A stretch of 64,000 nucleotides of DNA from Amoebophrya sp. A120 (lineage: Eukaryota; Sar; Dinophyceae; Syndiniales; Amoebophryaceae). How positions within the stretch are numbered: the stretch's first letter is position 1; every line of letters begins with the position of its first letter. The translations under genes were made by a program, and so were the position numbers. Where the stretch lies: NCBI GenBank assembly GCA_905178155.1, contig CAJINV010000019.1, positions 254,475-318,474 of the forward strand. The letters run 5' to 3'. This document shows, in pieces, positions 1 to 10,420 of this stretch. The notes below the pieces were generated by a model. That model searched no databases. It was not told the DNA's origin and saw nothing but the letters and a program-made list of their open reading frames with translations.

Positions 1-150
1 GCGGGCTATACTCGCGCACCCTCTCGCCGACCCTCTCGAAAGGGGTCCCGCGCCACCTCTCCACCTCTGTCGACCTCTTTTTTACCTCTTTTGACCTCTT
101 TTTGACCTCTCGGCCACCTCTTGTTTACCCTCTGTCTACCTCTTTTTTCG
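1..150. repeat. C/T-rich low-complexity tract
   Basis: Imperfect repeats of a GACCTCTTTT-like unit of about 10-12 bp fill the left edge. The tract abuts a truncated family B introner, so it may have replaced that element's left end. The open frame across it is low-complexity and not convincing coding sequence. Confidence 0.6.
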
Positions 151-1023
151 CATGAATATAATATATAAGTAATTGCATTACAAATTGACTTAGCATTACA
201 AAAATGCTGATCTACCTTGAGAAGGAGATTTGTAATGCATAAATGCAATTACTACGAGTGCGATACTTTTGCACAGGATACTGGCCCGCAGCAAACAGGA
301 TCGTGAAAAAAATCGTGCCGACAATGAACTTCCAGGGGTGGCGGGCGACTAGTTCGCCGAAGGATTGGAAGGAGGACTGTATGAAAGTGCACGAATTCCC
401 CTCGTCGCCCTCATTTGTAATCCAAAATCCCAAATGCAGTTGCTGCCTTGTGCCACAACTCTTTGAATGTTGACAATTTCTTGAAGCCCAAAGCCGAACA
501 GTAGTACTACAGTCGGCGCATGAACTTGTCATGCTCAGGCTCCACGTATGTTGCTGTTTGTAAGTATTTTTGCTGTTCATGCCATACAAATGAGGCAGAG
601 GGGGAACCTGTGTACTCCTCTCATAGACTGGAGCTTGCTGTCACACGCATCGTAGACCGCGACTTGTTATCAAATGTAAAAATGTCTGGGTCTGGAAGAA
701 TGCAACTTGTCCTGCTAAATCTGAAGCATGTAAAAATCTGTGTTGCATGATTACCAAAAGTGGTCCAGCTTTCACCAAGTCGGGAGGGAGTTTCTCATGC
801 AGGAAGGGCATGATAGAACTCTCGCAAAATCTGTCATGCTATCGCCTACATACAAGACCTCATGGGTGCTGGAAAACCTGCATGACAAGTCTCGCATTTT
901 TCCAGACCCAGACACTTTTGCAGTTGATACTTGTTTTTCCTTTTTCGATACTAGCTGTTGCGGGGCGGTGGCGTCCGCATCAGCAGGAGCGCCGGGCAAC
1001 TGCTCTTGTTCACTCATGGTCAT
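1..1023 (-). CDS. Putative Patched/RND-like membrane protein, N-terminal part
   Basis: No family assignment is certain. Exons 930-1023, 626-667 and 281-379 join in frame when introners A and H plus one 5-bp repeat each are removed. Translation starts MTMSEQEQLPGAPAD (ATG at 1023) and reaches FGELVARHPWKFIV followed by a hydrophobic run (GTIFFTILFAAG). A 'VARHPW' motif just before the first membrane helix is typical of the N-termini of Patched, NPC1 and other RND-type proteins, which is why I suggest that class. The short acidic cytosolic start followed by one transmembrane helix fits. The next intron is a family B remnant (about 160-280), and the rest of the gene lies beyond the left edge, so substrate and domain content cannot be judged. 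Its start is about 325 bp from the stop of the next gene, on the same strand. Confidence 0.5.
160..280. mobile_element. Introner, family B, left end truncated
   Basis: The right half matches family B up to GATACTTTTGCACAGGATA. The expected left inverted repeat is missing next to the C/T-rich tract. It lies within the membrane-protein gene, after the TM-helix exon. Confidence 0.6.
380..625. mobile_element. Introner, family H
   Basis: 246 bp with inverted ends TATGAAAGTGCACGAATTCC ... ACTCCTCTCATA, flanked by a perfect GACTG duplication. Excision restores the frame between the second and third exons of the membrane-protein gene. Confidence 0.88.
668..929. mobile_element. Introner, family A
   Basis: 262 bp, begins TATCAAATGTAAAAATGTCT and ends with the matching inverted repeat ...CAGTTGATA. 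Duplication CTTGT on both sides. It joins exons 930-1023 and 626-667 in frame. Confidence 0.9.
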
Positions 1024-1348
1024 GATTTCTACTACTCTTCCTTTTGTGATTGACGTGAGAACTTGCCTATTATATCACGGGTCCTCGCGGTAACTTCTTT
1101 TTTTAATGAAGCTAGTATCAAGCATTTCCAATTCCAGCTGGAGTGTCTCGAAGACGCATTAACAGCCAAAATTTAACACGGTGTTCGCCATAATAATTGT
1201 TTTGTAAGAATCATAGGAAAGTCCCGTAGATCGTGTTAAATTAACAAAGGATTAAATGGCAACATGCTATTGGTCGGGAAGACGTTTTAAGCACAACTTA
1301 CTCAAAGCGCAGGAAGGAACTTGTTAAAATGGTAATGGAGAGGAGGCA

Positions 1349-1830
1349 TCACGGGTTCTGGTCAATGTTGTTGCTATGATTTTGCTTTGTCTCCCAAGAA
1401 AAACACCACAAATGGTTGCACGACCTGAAGAGCATAACCCCGCGAAACAAATTGATACTGACCGATTCTTTGAGCACGCCTGTAGTTACTTGAAGACTAA
1501 GCTGAGCTCGTTGGCATGTTCGTAAAAGAAGAACCACTCGACTCGATATTGCACCTCGTCCCCTGGTGTTCCCCGAGCAATATTATTGAATGTTGAGCCA
1601 CCCTATCATTCCACCCCGAAATCATGTTGATAACTTCCCGAAGAAATAAACCGGACTTCTTGTTCCTCCTCATCAAACGGTGGAAAAGCCAGTTGTATGC
1701 GTACTAGCCCTAGAGTAACATTGCCGTCTGCTCGTGCGGTGTCTATTTTATTGAGCATCCGCTGCAGTATCAAAAGATAAAGAACGTGTTGCGCGCTAGG
1801 CACGACTGCACCAACCATGACTATTGACAT
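1349..1830 (-). CDS. Small unknown protein, about 115 aa
   Basis: Not recognised. ATG at 1830 (in-frame stop just upstream) opens a frame of 74 codons (MSIVMVGAVVPSAQ...) ending near 1609 at ...YQHDFGVE. A second segment at about 1490-1545 reads EWFFFYEHANELSLVF. A conventional GT-AG intron (1425-1489, GTAACT...CTTCAG) then leads to KSCNHLWCFSWETKQ... and a stop at 1349. The junction between the first two segments (about 1546-1608) is unresolved: the sequence GVE/VE is repeated at both sides but no GT-AG pair fits. The residue mix (aromatic, few repeats) looks like real coding sequence. It could also be the 3' end of a longer gene whose upstream part was disrupted by the satellite at 1945. 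Confidence 0.4.
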
Positions 1831-1944
1831 GGACTACGCGCGCAGTGGATGACGAGCGTTCCAAGAAGGAAAGCTCGATGAAGTTCCAGATGCGCCCCAA
1901 CCAAATCTCGAAGTAGAGACCTGCGCTCAGGCTCACCTCCGTGT

Positions 1945-4900
1945 ATCTGCAAAGGCATCAAGCCTTGCATGCAGCCAGTAGGATAAGGCTCTTTATCCAG
2001 CTGGCTAAATGCATTCACTTCGGTCGAGAACCTTGCTCCCAGCCAGCAGCGCAAGCCGTAACCTGCTGGCTAGCCATATCCTGCTGGCTAGATGCATTCT
2101 TGTGTATTCGCGAAGCCGAGCCCAAAACTTGCATCCCGTCCCCGTGTATTCGCGAAACCGAAACGCGCATCCAGCCAGGGGAATAAGGGTCATCCTGCTG
2201 GCTAGATGCAAGAACCCTCGGCGTTTTCAGACTAGAAACCTGCATCCAGCCAGCAGGGTAAGCGGGATCCCGCTGGCTACATGCATTCCCGTGTATTCGC
2301 GAGGCCAAAAGTTGCATCCAGCCAGGGAGATAAGCCTTATCCTGCTGGCTAGATGCAACCCCCAGCATTTTCACACTAACAACCTGCATCCAGCCAGCAG
2401 GGTGGGCCGCATCGTGCTCGCTAGATGCATTCCCGTGCATTCGCGAAGCCGAAACTTGCATCCAGCCAGGGGCATAGGGCTTACCCTGCTGGCTAGATGC
2501 ATTCCTGTGTATTCGCGAAGCCGAAACTTGCATCCAGCCAGGGGAATAAGGCTTATCCTGCTGGCTAGATGCAACCCTCAGCGTTTTCAAACTAGAAACC
2601 TGCATCCAGCCAGCAGGGTGACCCGGATCCCGCTGGCTACATGCATTCCCGTGCATTCGCGAAGCCAAAACTTGCATCCAGCCACGGAGATGAGCCTTAT
2701 CCTGCTGGCTAGATGCAACCCGCACCGCTGAATTTGTCGTAGCGGTCCGGCGTAACGACAAGCTCGAGGACTCCTGAATTTGTCGCAGCGGTCCGGCGCA
2801 ACGACAAGTTCGAGGGTTCGGGGACTCCTGAATTTGTCGCAGCGGTCCGGGGCAGCGACAAATTCGAGGGTCCGGGGACCCCTGAATTTGTCGCAGCGGT
2901 CCGGCGCAACGACAAACTCGAGGGTCCGAGGACCCTTGATTTTGTCGCAGCCGCGGTCCGGCGCAACCCTCAACAACCTCGCTCTAGAAGCCTGCATCTT
3001 TCCAGCCAACAGGATAGGCCGCAATCTGCTGGATAGATGCACTGCCATGCATTCGCGAATCCGGGACCTGCATCCAGCCAGGGGGATAGGGCTTATCCTG
3101 CTGGCTAGATGCATTCCCGTGTATTCGCGAAGCCGAAACTTGCATCCAGCCAGGGGAATAAGGCTCATCCTGCTGGCTAGATGCAACCCTCAGCACTTTC
3201 CTTCTTGAAACCTGTATCCATCCAACAGGGTAGGCCGCATCCTGCTGGCGAGATGCACTTCCGTGTATTCGCGAGGCCGAAACTTGCATCCAGCCAAGGG
3301 AATAAGGCTTATCCTGCTGGCTAGATGCAACCCTCCGCGTTTTCAAACGAGAAACCTGCATCCAGCCAGCAGGGTAAGCCGGATCCCGCTGGCTACATAC
3401 ATTCCCGTGTATTCGCGAGGCCAAAACTTGCATCCAGCCAGGGAGATAGGCCTTATCCTGCTGGCTAGATGCAACCCCAAGCATTTTCACGCTAGAAAGC
3501 TGCACCCAGCCAGCAGGATAAGCCGCATCCTGCTCGCCAAATGCATTCCCGCGCATGATTCGCAAAGCCGAAACTTGCATCCAGCCAGGGGGATAGGGCT
3601 TATCCTGCTGGCTAGATGCATTCCCGTGTATTCGTGAAGCCGAAACCTGCATCCAGCCAGGGGGATAAGGCTTATCCTGCTGGCTAGATGCAATCCTCAG
3701 CAATTTCCTTCTTGAAAGCTGCATCCACCCAGCCGGGTAGGCCGCATCCTGCTGGCTAGATGAACTCCCGGGCATTCGCGAAGCCGAAACTAACTTGCAT
3801 CCAGCCAGGGGAATAAGGCTTATCCTGCTGGCTAGATGCAACCCTCCGCGTTTTCAAACTAGAAACCAGCATCCAGCTAGCAGGGTAAGCCGGATCCCGC
3901 TGGCTACATACATTCCCGTGTATTCGCAAAGCCGAAACTTGCATCCAGCCAGGGGGATAAGGCTTATCCTGCTGGCTAGATGCATTCCCGTGTATTCGCA
4001 AAGCCGAAACTTGCATCCAGCCAGGGGGATAGGGCTTATCCTGCTGGCTAGATGCATTCCCGTGTATTCGTGAAGCCGAAACTTGCATCCAGCCAGGGGG
4101 ACCAGGCTAATCCTGCTGGCTAGATGCAATCCCCAGCAATTTCCTTCTTGAAAGCTGCATCCACCCAGCCGGGTAGCCCGCATCCTGCTGGCTAGATGCA
4201 CTCCCGGGCATTCGCGAAGCCGAAACTTGCATCCAGCCAGGGGAATAAGGCTTATCCTGCTGGCTAGATGCAACCCTCCGCGTTTTCAAACTAGAAACCT
4301 GCATCCAGCCAGCAGGGTAAGCCGGATCCCGCTGGCTACATACATTCCCGTGTAGTCGCAAAGCCGAAACTTGCATCCAGCCAGGGGGATAGGGCTTATC
4401 CTGCTGGCTAGATGCATTCCCGTGTATTCGCAAAGCCGAAACTTGCACCCAGCCAGGGGGATAAGGCTTATCCTGCTGGCTAGATGCATTCCCGTGTATT
4501 CGTGAAGCCGAAACTTGCATCCAGCCAGGGGGATAAGGCTAATCCTGCTGGCTAGATGCAATCCTCAGCAATTTCCTTCTTGAAAGCTGCATCCGCCCAG
4601 CCGGGTAGCCCGCATCCTGCTGGCTAGATGCACTCCCGGGCATTCGCGAAGCCGAAACTTGCATCCAGCCAGGGGAATAAGGCTTATCCTGCTGGCTAGA
4701 TGCAACCCTCCGCGTTTTCAAACTAGAAACCTGCATCCAGCCAGCAGGGTAAGCCGGATCCCGCTGGCTACATACAATCCCGTGTATTCGCAAAGCCGAA
4801 ACTTGCATCCAGCCAGGGGGATAAGGCTTATCCTGCTGGCTAGATGCATTCCCGTGTATTCGCAAAGCCGAAACGTGCATCCAGCCAGGGGGATAAGGCT

Positions 4901-6120
4901 TATCCTGCTGGCTAGATGCATTCCCGTGTATTCGTGAAGCCGAAACTTGCATCCAGCCAGGGGGATAAGGCTTATCCTGCTGGCTAGATGCATTCCCGTG
5001 TATTCGCAAAGCCGAAACTTGCATCCAGCCAGGGGGATAAGGCTTATCCTGCTGGCTAGATGCATTCCCGTGTATTCGTGAAGCCGAAACTTGCATCCAG
5101 CCAGGGGGATAAGGCTTATCCTGCTGGCTAGATGCATTCCCGTGTATTCGCAAAGCCGAAACTTGCATCCAGCCAGGGGGATAAGGCTTATCCTGCTGGC
5201 TAGATGCATTCCCGTGTATTCGTGAAGCCGAAACTTGCATCCAGCCAGGGGGATAAGGCTTATCCTGCTGGCTAGATGCAATCCTCAGCAATTTCCTTCT
5301 TGAAAGCTGCATCCACCCAGCCGGGTAGGCCGCATCCTGCTGGCTAGATGCACTCCCGGGCATTCGCGAAGCCGAAACTTGCATCCAGCCAGGGGAATAA
5401 GGCTTATCCTGCTGGCTAGATGCAACCCTCCGCGTTTTCAAACTAGAAACCTGCATCCAGCCAGCAGGGTAAGCCGGATCCCGCTGGCTACATACATTCC
5501 CGTGTAGTCGCAAAGCCGAAACTTGCATCCAGCCAGGGGGATAGGGCTTATCCTGCTGGCTAGATGCATTCCCGTGTATTCGCAAAGCCGAAACTTGCAC
5601 CCAGCCAGGGGGATAAGGCTTATCCTGCTGGCTAGATGCATTCCCGTGTATTCGTGAAGCCGAAACTTGCATCCAGCCAGGGGGATAAGGCTAATCCTGC
5701 TGGCTAGATGCAATCCTCAGCAATTTCCTTCTTGAAAGCTGCATCCACCCAGCCGGGTAGGCCGCATCTTGCTGACTAGATGCACTCCCGGGCATTCGTG
5801 ACGCCGAAATTTGCATCCGCACAGGAGGAAAAGCCTTGTCCTGCTCGCCAGATGCAGCTCGAGCCCTGCTGTTGGCTCTCGAAATAGAAACCTGCATCCT
5901 GTGCCTCCGACTGCGTGAAGCCGAAACTAGCATCCAGCCAGGAGGATAAAGCTTATCCCGCTGCAAGATGCAGCCCTTGGACAGGGCCTTCTCGGTCTAC
6001 AACAAAACTGCACACTGCCAGCAATTTAAAACCGTATCTCGCTGCCTGGTTGCACTCCAAGGCAGTGCCGAAATGCAAACCTGCAGCGAGCAGCAGGCCA
6101 TGAAAGCCGTGGCGCGCTGA
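1945..6120. repeat. 72-bp satellite array with inverted-repeat monomers
   Basis: About 4.2 kb of tandem copies of a 72-bp unit, typical form starting TATCCTGCTGGCTAGATGCA. Each unit is an imperfect hairpin (left arm CTGGCTAGATGCA, right arm TGCATCCAGCCAG, loop about 26 nt). A second palindrome, GGATAAGGCTTATCC, lies at the unit boundary. Variants alternate (for example those carrying CGTTTTCAAACTAGAAAC or CAATTTCCTTCTTGAAAG), and this pattern recurs every six units (about 432 bp) at about 4120, 4560, 5281 and 5711, with one interval of ten units. Because 72 is divisible by three and the unit lacks stops in several frames, long open frames occur on both strands; I do not take them as genes. 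Copies decay after about 5,760. Confidence 0.95.
2722..2970. repeat. Second tandem repeat, about 54-bp unit, inside the satellite
   Basis: About 4.5 copies of a unit containing GAATTTGTCGCAGCGGTCCG and then CGACAAATTCGAGGGT. Each copy has its own inverted arms (AATTTGTCG / CGACAAATT). It interrupts the 72-bp array, which resumes near 2,990. Confidence 0.85.
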
Positions 6121-6912
6121 CTAGAAAAAAGATACATTCCCGAGCGTTCTTTCGCGATACCGAAACAGAATACTCAGACGCCCTCCCTGCATTTTTCTAT
6201 CAAGTTGTAGAAGTGTCTGAGCTGACTATTTCACTCATAAAAATGCAGAGTTGGGGTTGCCGCCTCCCGGTCCCGCAAGTACAAGTACGCGAGATCCATA
6301 GTGAAATTAATAGAAAGAACATATACAGCGCGCATTGTCATCGCGAAACTCGACCAATATGTTATCTGTTATTGCTGTTCATCTCACAAATCTCCGCCTT
6401 CACCTTTCGTTTTCGTTCACTTCATGCATTGATTTGTGCAAAAGCAAGCCAGTGCCAGCGAGTATCCGACTCTACCTACTTCATCAAGGAATCAGTTGCG
6501 CTTTTTTTTATACATGAAGAAGTAGGTAGAGCGCCACAAAGGTCATGGAAGCGGTGTGCTTCCAGCATCAAGAGAAGCCACAATCGATTTCCCTTTCAAA
6601 GTGAGTGGGGAGGTTGCACACGGACGCCAAACAAGTTTTTTAATACAGAGAGAAACAATCAACTACGATGCGAATCAAGTTCAAGACACCACAGCGATGC
6701 TGCTAAAAGTCGGAATAGCTCCTCTTCGGCCCAGGGGAGCGGCTGGTATCTAACTTTAGCGAAAGTATGTAAGTGTAAATGTAGATACAGTGACTCAGTA
6801 GATCAAAAGTCAATGTGTAAGCCTAAGCGTTGTGAAAACAAATCAAAAAATGTACCTGTAAAACAAAAACGAGCTTGAGTAGAACACAATCAAGAGTTTT
6901 GAACAACTCCAC
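6121..6912. other. Region without a confident gene
   Basis: Decayed satellite-like sequence to about 6,190, then A/T-richer DNA. A 221-codon plus-strand frame (6213-6878) exists but is rich in Ser, Arg, Cys and Lys with no recognisable domain, and runs against all other genes. Most likely the 3' flank of the next gene. Confidence 0.4.
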
Positions 6913-8809
6913 CTAGGGCCCCGACGATGCGTCAAGTCGCCTCATCTTCCTGCTCCCGCTTGCCGACTGGACACCCACTCTTTTCTGCATGTGCCCGGCA
7001 TTTGTGCTCGAACGCCGGCGTTTCAACGAGATCTTCACGGTGGCTGCAGTGGGCAAAAGCCCAAATCGGCACTGGGTGTTCTGCCTCGCTGCGAAGCTGC
7101 GGAAGGCTTCATCCGCATGAACGGGAGATGGCCCCGCAGAGGACGGCGGCCCCGACGAGCTAGCCGTCGACGTCGTGTTCGCACTGAGGTTTTGCTGTAC
7201 GATGGACTTGTCATCACTGCCGCGCTCTCCTTCAGAGTCGGAGGACCAGTCGTAGGTGAAGCCGGCTGTGTTGGCACGCAATCCGCCCGCCTGTTTTAGT
7301 CCGATGAACCCAAAGTGAGTTGTACTCTCTTTTGTTCAAAGTGGTCCGCTCTATCACTATAGCTTTCATCATATCAGGGATCGCGCAAAAAAGTACTTCG
7401 AGAGTTGAACAACTACACCATCGAAGAACAAGTTTTGTCGTATTCTTGTTCTCGACAAAAATGAATACGGCCGCATCAGCACTGCGCTCCCCGACCTGAA
7501 CAGGTGGCAGGTCCTCTTCGTCTGCTGCTTCTTGGATCTGAAGCGGGGCCTCGACATCGTTCATCATGACACTGTCCTCCCCCGCCTCGAAAGGGAGGTC
7601 TTGTTTGGGTTCTGCGTCCGGGATCTCAGGCGGGGCCTCGACATCATTCATCATGACACTATCCTCCCCCGCCTCGAAAGGGAGGTCTTGTTTGGGTTCT
7701 GCGTCCGGGATCTCAGGCGGGGCCTCGACATCATTCATCATGACACTATCCTCCCCCGCCTCGAAAGGGAGGTCTTGTTTGGGTTCTGCGTCCGGGATCT
7801 CAGGCGGGGCCTCGACATCATTCATCATGACACTATCCTCCCCCGCCTCGAAAGGGAGGTCTTGTTTGGGTTCTGCGTCCGGGATCTCAGGCGGGGCCTC
7901 GACATCATTCATCATGACACTATCCTCCCCCGCCTCGAAAGGGAGGTCTTGTTTGGGTTCTGCGTCCGGGATCTCAGGCGGGGCCTCGACATCATTCATC
8001 ATGACACTTTCCTCCCCCGCCTCGAAAGGGAGGTCTTGTTCGGCGGGTTCTGCGTCCGGGATCTGAAGCGGGGCTTGATGGATGTCCTCGTCACCGTTAG
8101 CTCGTCCTACAGCAGCACGCACATCCGCGGCATCGGGCCGAGCTGGCTGATCTTGCGGCTCGTGGCCGGCTGGAGCTGCTCCTCCACCTGCACGATGCTC
8201 GTGAAGTATGTCCATAACTTCTTTGTGTTTCTTTTTGCCCGCGGCGGTCTTGCCCCCAACCAGCACAAAGCCTCCTTCACCACCATTGCGACGACCATGC
8301 TCCTGAGGTAAGTTTTTTTTTAGAAAGAATTTGGAATATCAACATTTATAGATTGACATTGACGCATAGTAAGCATGTCGATCTCTGAGGGGCCGAAAGT
8401 AGAGGAAGATAAGTGCCCGCTGCCCACCGTGCTATGTCTTGTCGGTCGGCCACATGAGGTAACCTGAAGAACGTGCAAGCAAACATGGTCTAATTTAAAC
8501 TCGCCCGACCTCGCTCTTCCGGGAAAGCGAAAGGGCGCGGACACCAGTAGAATCACTGAATCGAAATGGTGACAAGAAGTAAAAAAGTACCTTTCTCGCT
8601 TTGTTAAATGCCGACTTCCGGCCTTGCAGTTGTTTGGCTCTTGAAATCGGGTGCGAGGTTTTTGGATTCCAGATCAGCATGTCCTTCGTGACACCGCCCC
8701 GTGTACTCTCGATTTCGCCATACCATACCCGAAGGTATTCTCTATACTTATTGGGCAGGTCGTTCCTTGGCTCCCTATCAGGAATCCGGTCTGGATTGCG
8801 TCGTGGCAT
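6913..8809 (-). CDS. Unknown acidic protein with six 29-residue repeats
   Basis: Not recognised. Exons 8591-8809, 8302-7496 and 7290-6913 give about 466 aa. Intron 8303-8590 is conventional (AAG|GTACTT ... CCTCAG|GAG) and joins SAFNKARK to EHGRRNGG in frame. Intron 7291-7495 (CAG|GTCGGG ... TAAAACAG) is plausible and in phase. The N-terminus is basic (YREYLRVWYGEIESTRGG). The centre holds six near-identical copies of a 29-residue acidic repeat containing EPKQDLPFEAGEDSVMMNDV. The C-terminal exon has a basic KRRR cluster, a possible nuclear signal. No introners occur here, unlike the other long genes. The plus strand is also open through the repeat because 87 bp is divisible by three; the intron phases and residue mix favour the minus strand. 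Confidence 0.6.
7510..8075. repeat. 87-bp tandem repeat, about six copies
   Basis: Nearly identical 87-bp copies within the second exon of the 6913-8809 gene. The inner copies look identical by eye and the outer ones diverge slightly, implying recent expansion. It encodes the 29-residue acidic repeat on the minus strand. Confidence 0.93.
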
Positions 8810-10420
8810 GGTGTCACCAGAGGCGGCGATTACCTTACAGTCTTAACGTTCTGACGAGGTATTAACGCTTCGGCATGTGGACAACGACAACACGAGTATC
8901 GTACTATTAGATACTTTTTCAGGGAGACAATCGAGCAGCTTGCTACTACGTCGCAATATACACTTGGTGCTGACAGGCAAAGCTGAGAGTTAAGTCGGCA
9001 CGAAAAAACTCACTTCGTCTTGTTCGCATTGATTCGACTTGAATCTTTACAAAACAGAGAACCGTGCTCCAGATGGGTCAACCGATCTGTAGTAGTTTCA
9101 AATTGTAAACTTGTACTACGAATGTGCGCACACGTTGCCATCTGTTCCGACGCATTACGACAAAACAGCACGATCCCACTTCTGATCTGACGTGTTGAAT
9201 TACGATACGACAAAGCAACGATGAGATTTTGTTCCGTCCCCAAACGAAACCCATTCACTCCGTCTACAACTCATTCGGGTTAAGGAGGCGAAAGAAACAG
9301 AAAGTGCTGCTGCTGAGACAGAGCAAAAGATGAAGACTTGTACTTTGGTGGACCCGGAGGAATTAGTGTGCGACAGCGAAAGCGATCTGTTCATCAAACG
9401 GTGGAAAATAATGTGGACGCTACAAGCGACTCTGTTCTTCCTCAAGCTCTAGCGCGTTTCCTTGGGGTGGTTAGAATTCCCCCCGGGCAGGTAGGGCGTG
9501 CGGCCCGGCACGGTGGCGCCGGCGCTTGTGCCGCGAGAGAGCGTTCGGTCGCTCAGCCCTTGCGTAGTGCGGGACGGGCATCAGCTGGTCGCTGGGACGG
9601 ACGTCTTGTTGTGAAGTGAAGATCTCCTATTTGTCATCTTAATGATCTTTCTGGAACTGATACTAAAAATATGATCAGATGATCCAAAGAAATTCGCATC
9701 GAGATCAAGGCAGACGAGTCAGTCAGTAGCAACCGAGAACCAGCACTGCAACCGACTGCATCAAGCACAGCCATCGAAGAACGTACTTAACGACACCGAA
9801 GAAAAACAGGTCCTGAGACACCGCGCACGAGGTAGTTACATGAACACACTTCTGAGTGCACACACTGAGTACAGCCTCTCCTCCTGTGTCGGTTTCTTAA
9901 CCATCCTATTGTCTTTCTCTTTGTCAACCAAAATCCAGAATCTTGTTAGGCAGATGAAAAGGCCGTGAAGAATGTGTGTCGTACTAACTACATTGATTAC
10001 TCTTTGGTGATGCGCTGGGGTACAGCAGTCGTGTGCGAAAATGAATATGATCTGTGAGTATGGGGCTGACTAGAAGTATGATTTCGTTTGTGCGCAAAAG
10101 TAAGAGGACCATGCGTCGTTTAGTTCTGGGGTATTCATATGAAAATCAGGCATGCGTTGTTCCCAGTCTGCCTTTTGTACGAGATGAAAAATGACTAACT
10201 TTTTTTCAAAAAATCTTTGTCGCTTCATGTGAAAATTCTTTGAGTTAATTTTAGGGGTGGCTTGGTATTTAGTACTAACTACCTACATGAAGTATATAAA
10301 AAGAGCCATCTGCACCATGTTATCTTTTCCTGCTCGGTGATGATGTTTAGTGCGGCACCGTTTTTCTTGTTGAAATTCTGCATTATAATTTGTGTGCGTT
10401 TTATTGCTCACTTGGTCTTT
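8810..10420. other. Intergenic region
   Basis: No convincing exon. A GC-rich patch lies at about 9,480-9,600 and A/T-rich sequence from 9,620 on. It should hold the 5' flank of the 6913-8809 gene and the 3' flank of the 10421-14274 gene. Confidence 0.4.

Noticed and set aside
2015-5966. Long open frames through the satellite on both strands, up to 377 codons
   Set aside because: The 72-bp unit is divisible by three and stop-free in several frames on both strands, so openness is automatic. The products are pure 24-residue repeats with no start or intron context.
1945-6120. CRISPR-like array
   Set aside because: There are no unique spacers between conserved repeats. Whole 72-bp units repeat, and the context is eukaryotic.
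6213-6878. Plus-strand frame of 221 codons
   Set aside because: No domain, odd composition, wrong strand, and its start lies in decayed satellite sequence.
7532-8311. Plus-strand frame through the 87-bp repeat, followed by a strong GTAAGT donor-like site at about 8308
   Set aside because: The minus strand gives an in-phase conventional intron (8303-8590) to a good upstream exon and matches the direction of every other gene. The plus-strand product is an artefact-like basic repeat.
9338-9619. Plus-strand Arg/Ala/Gly-rich frame of 93 codons
   Set aside because: GC-rich compositional openness, no family resemblance, and the wrong strand.
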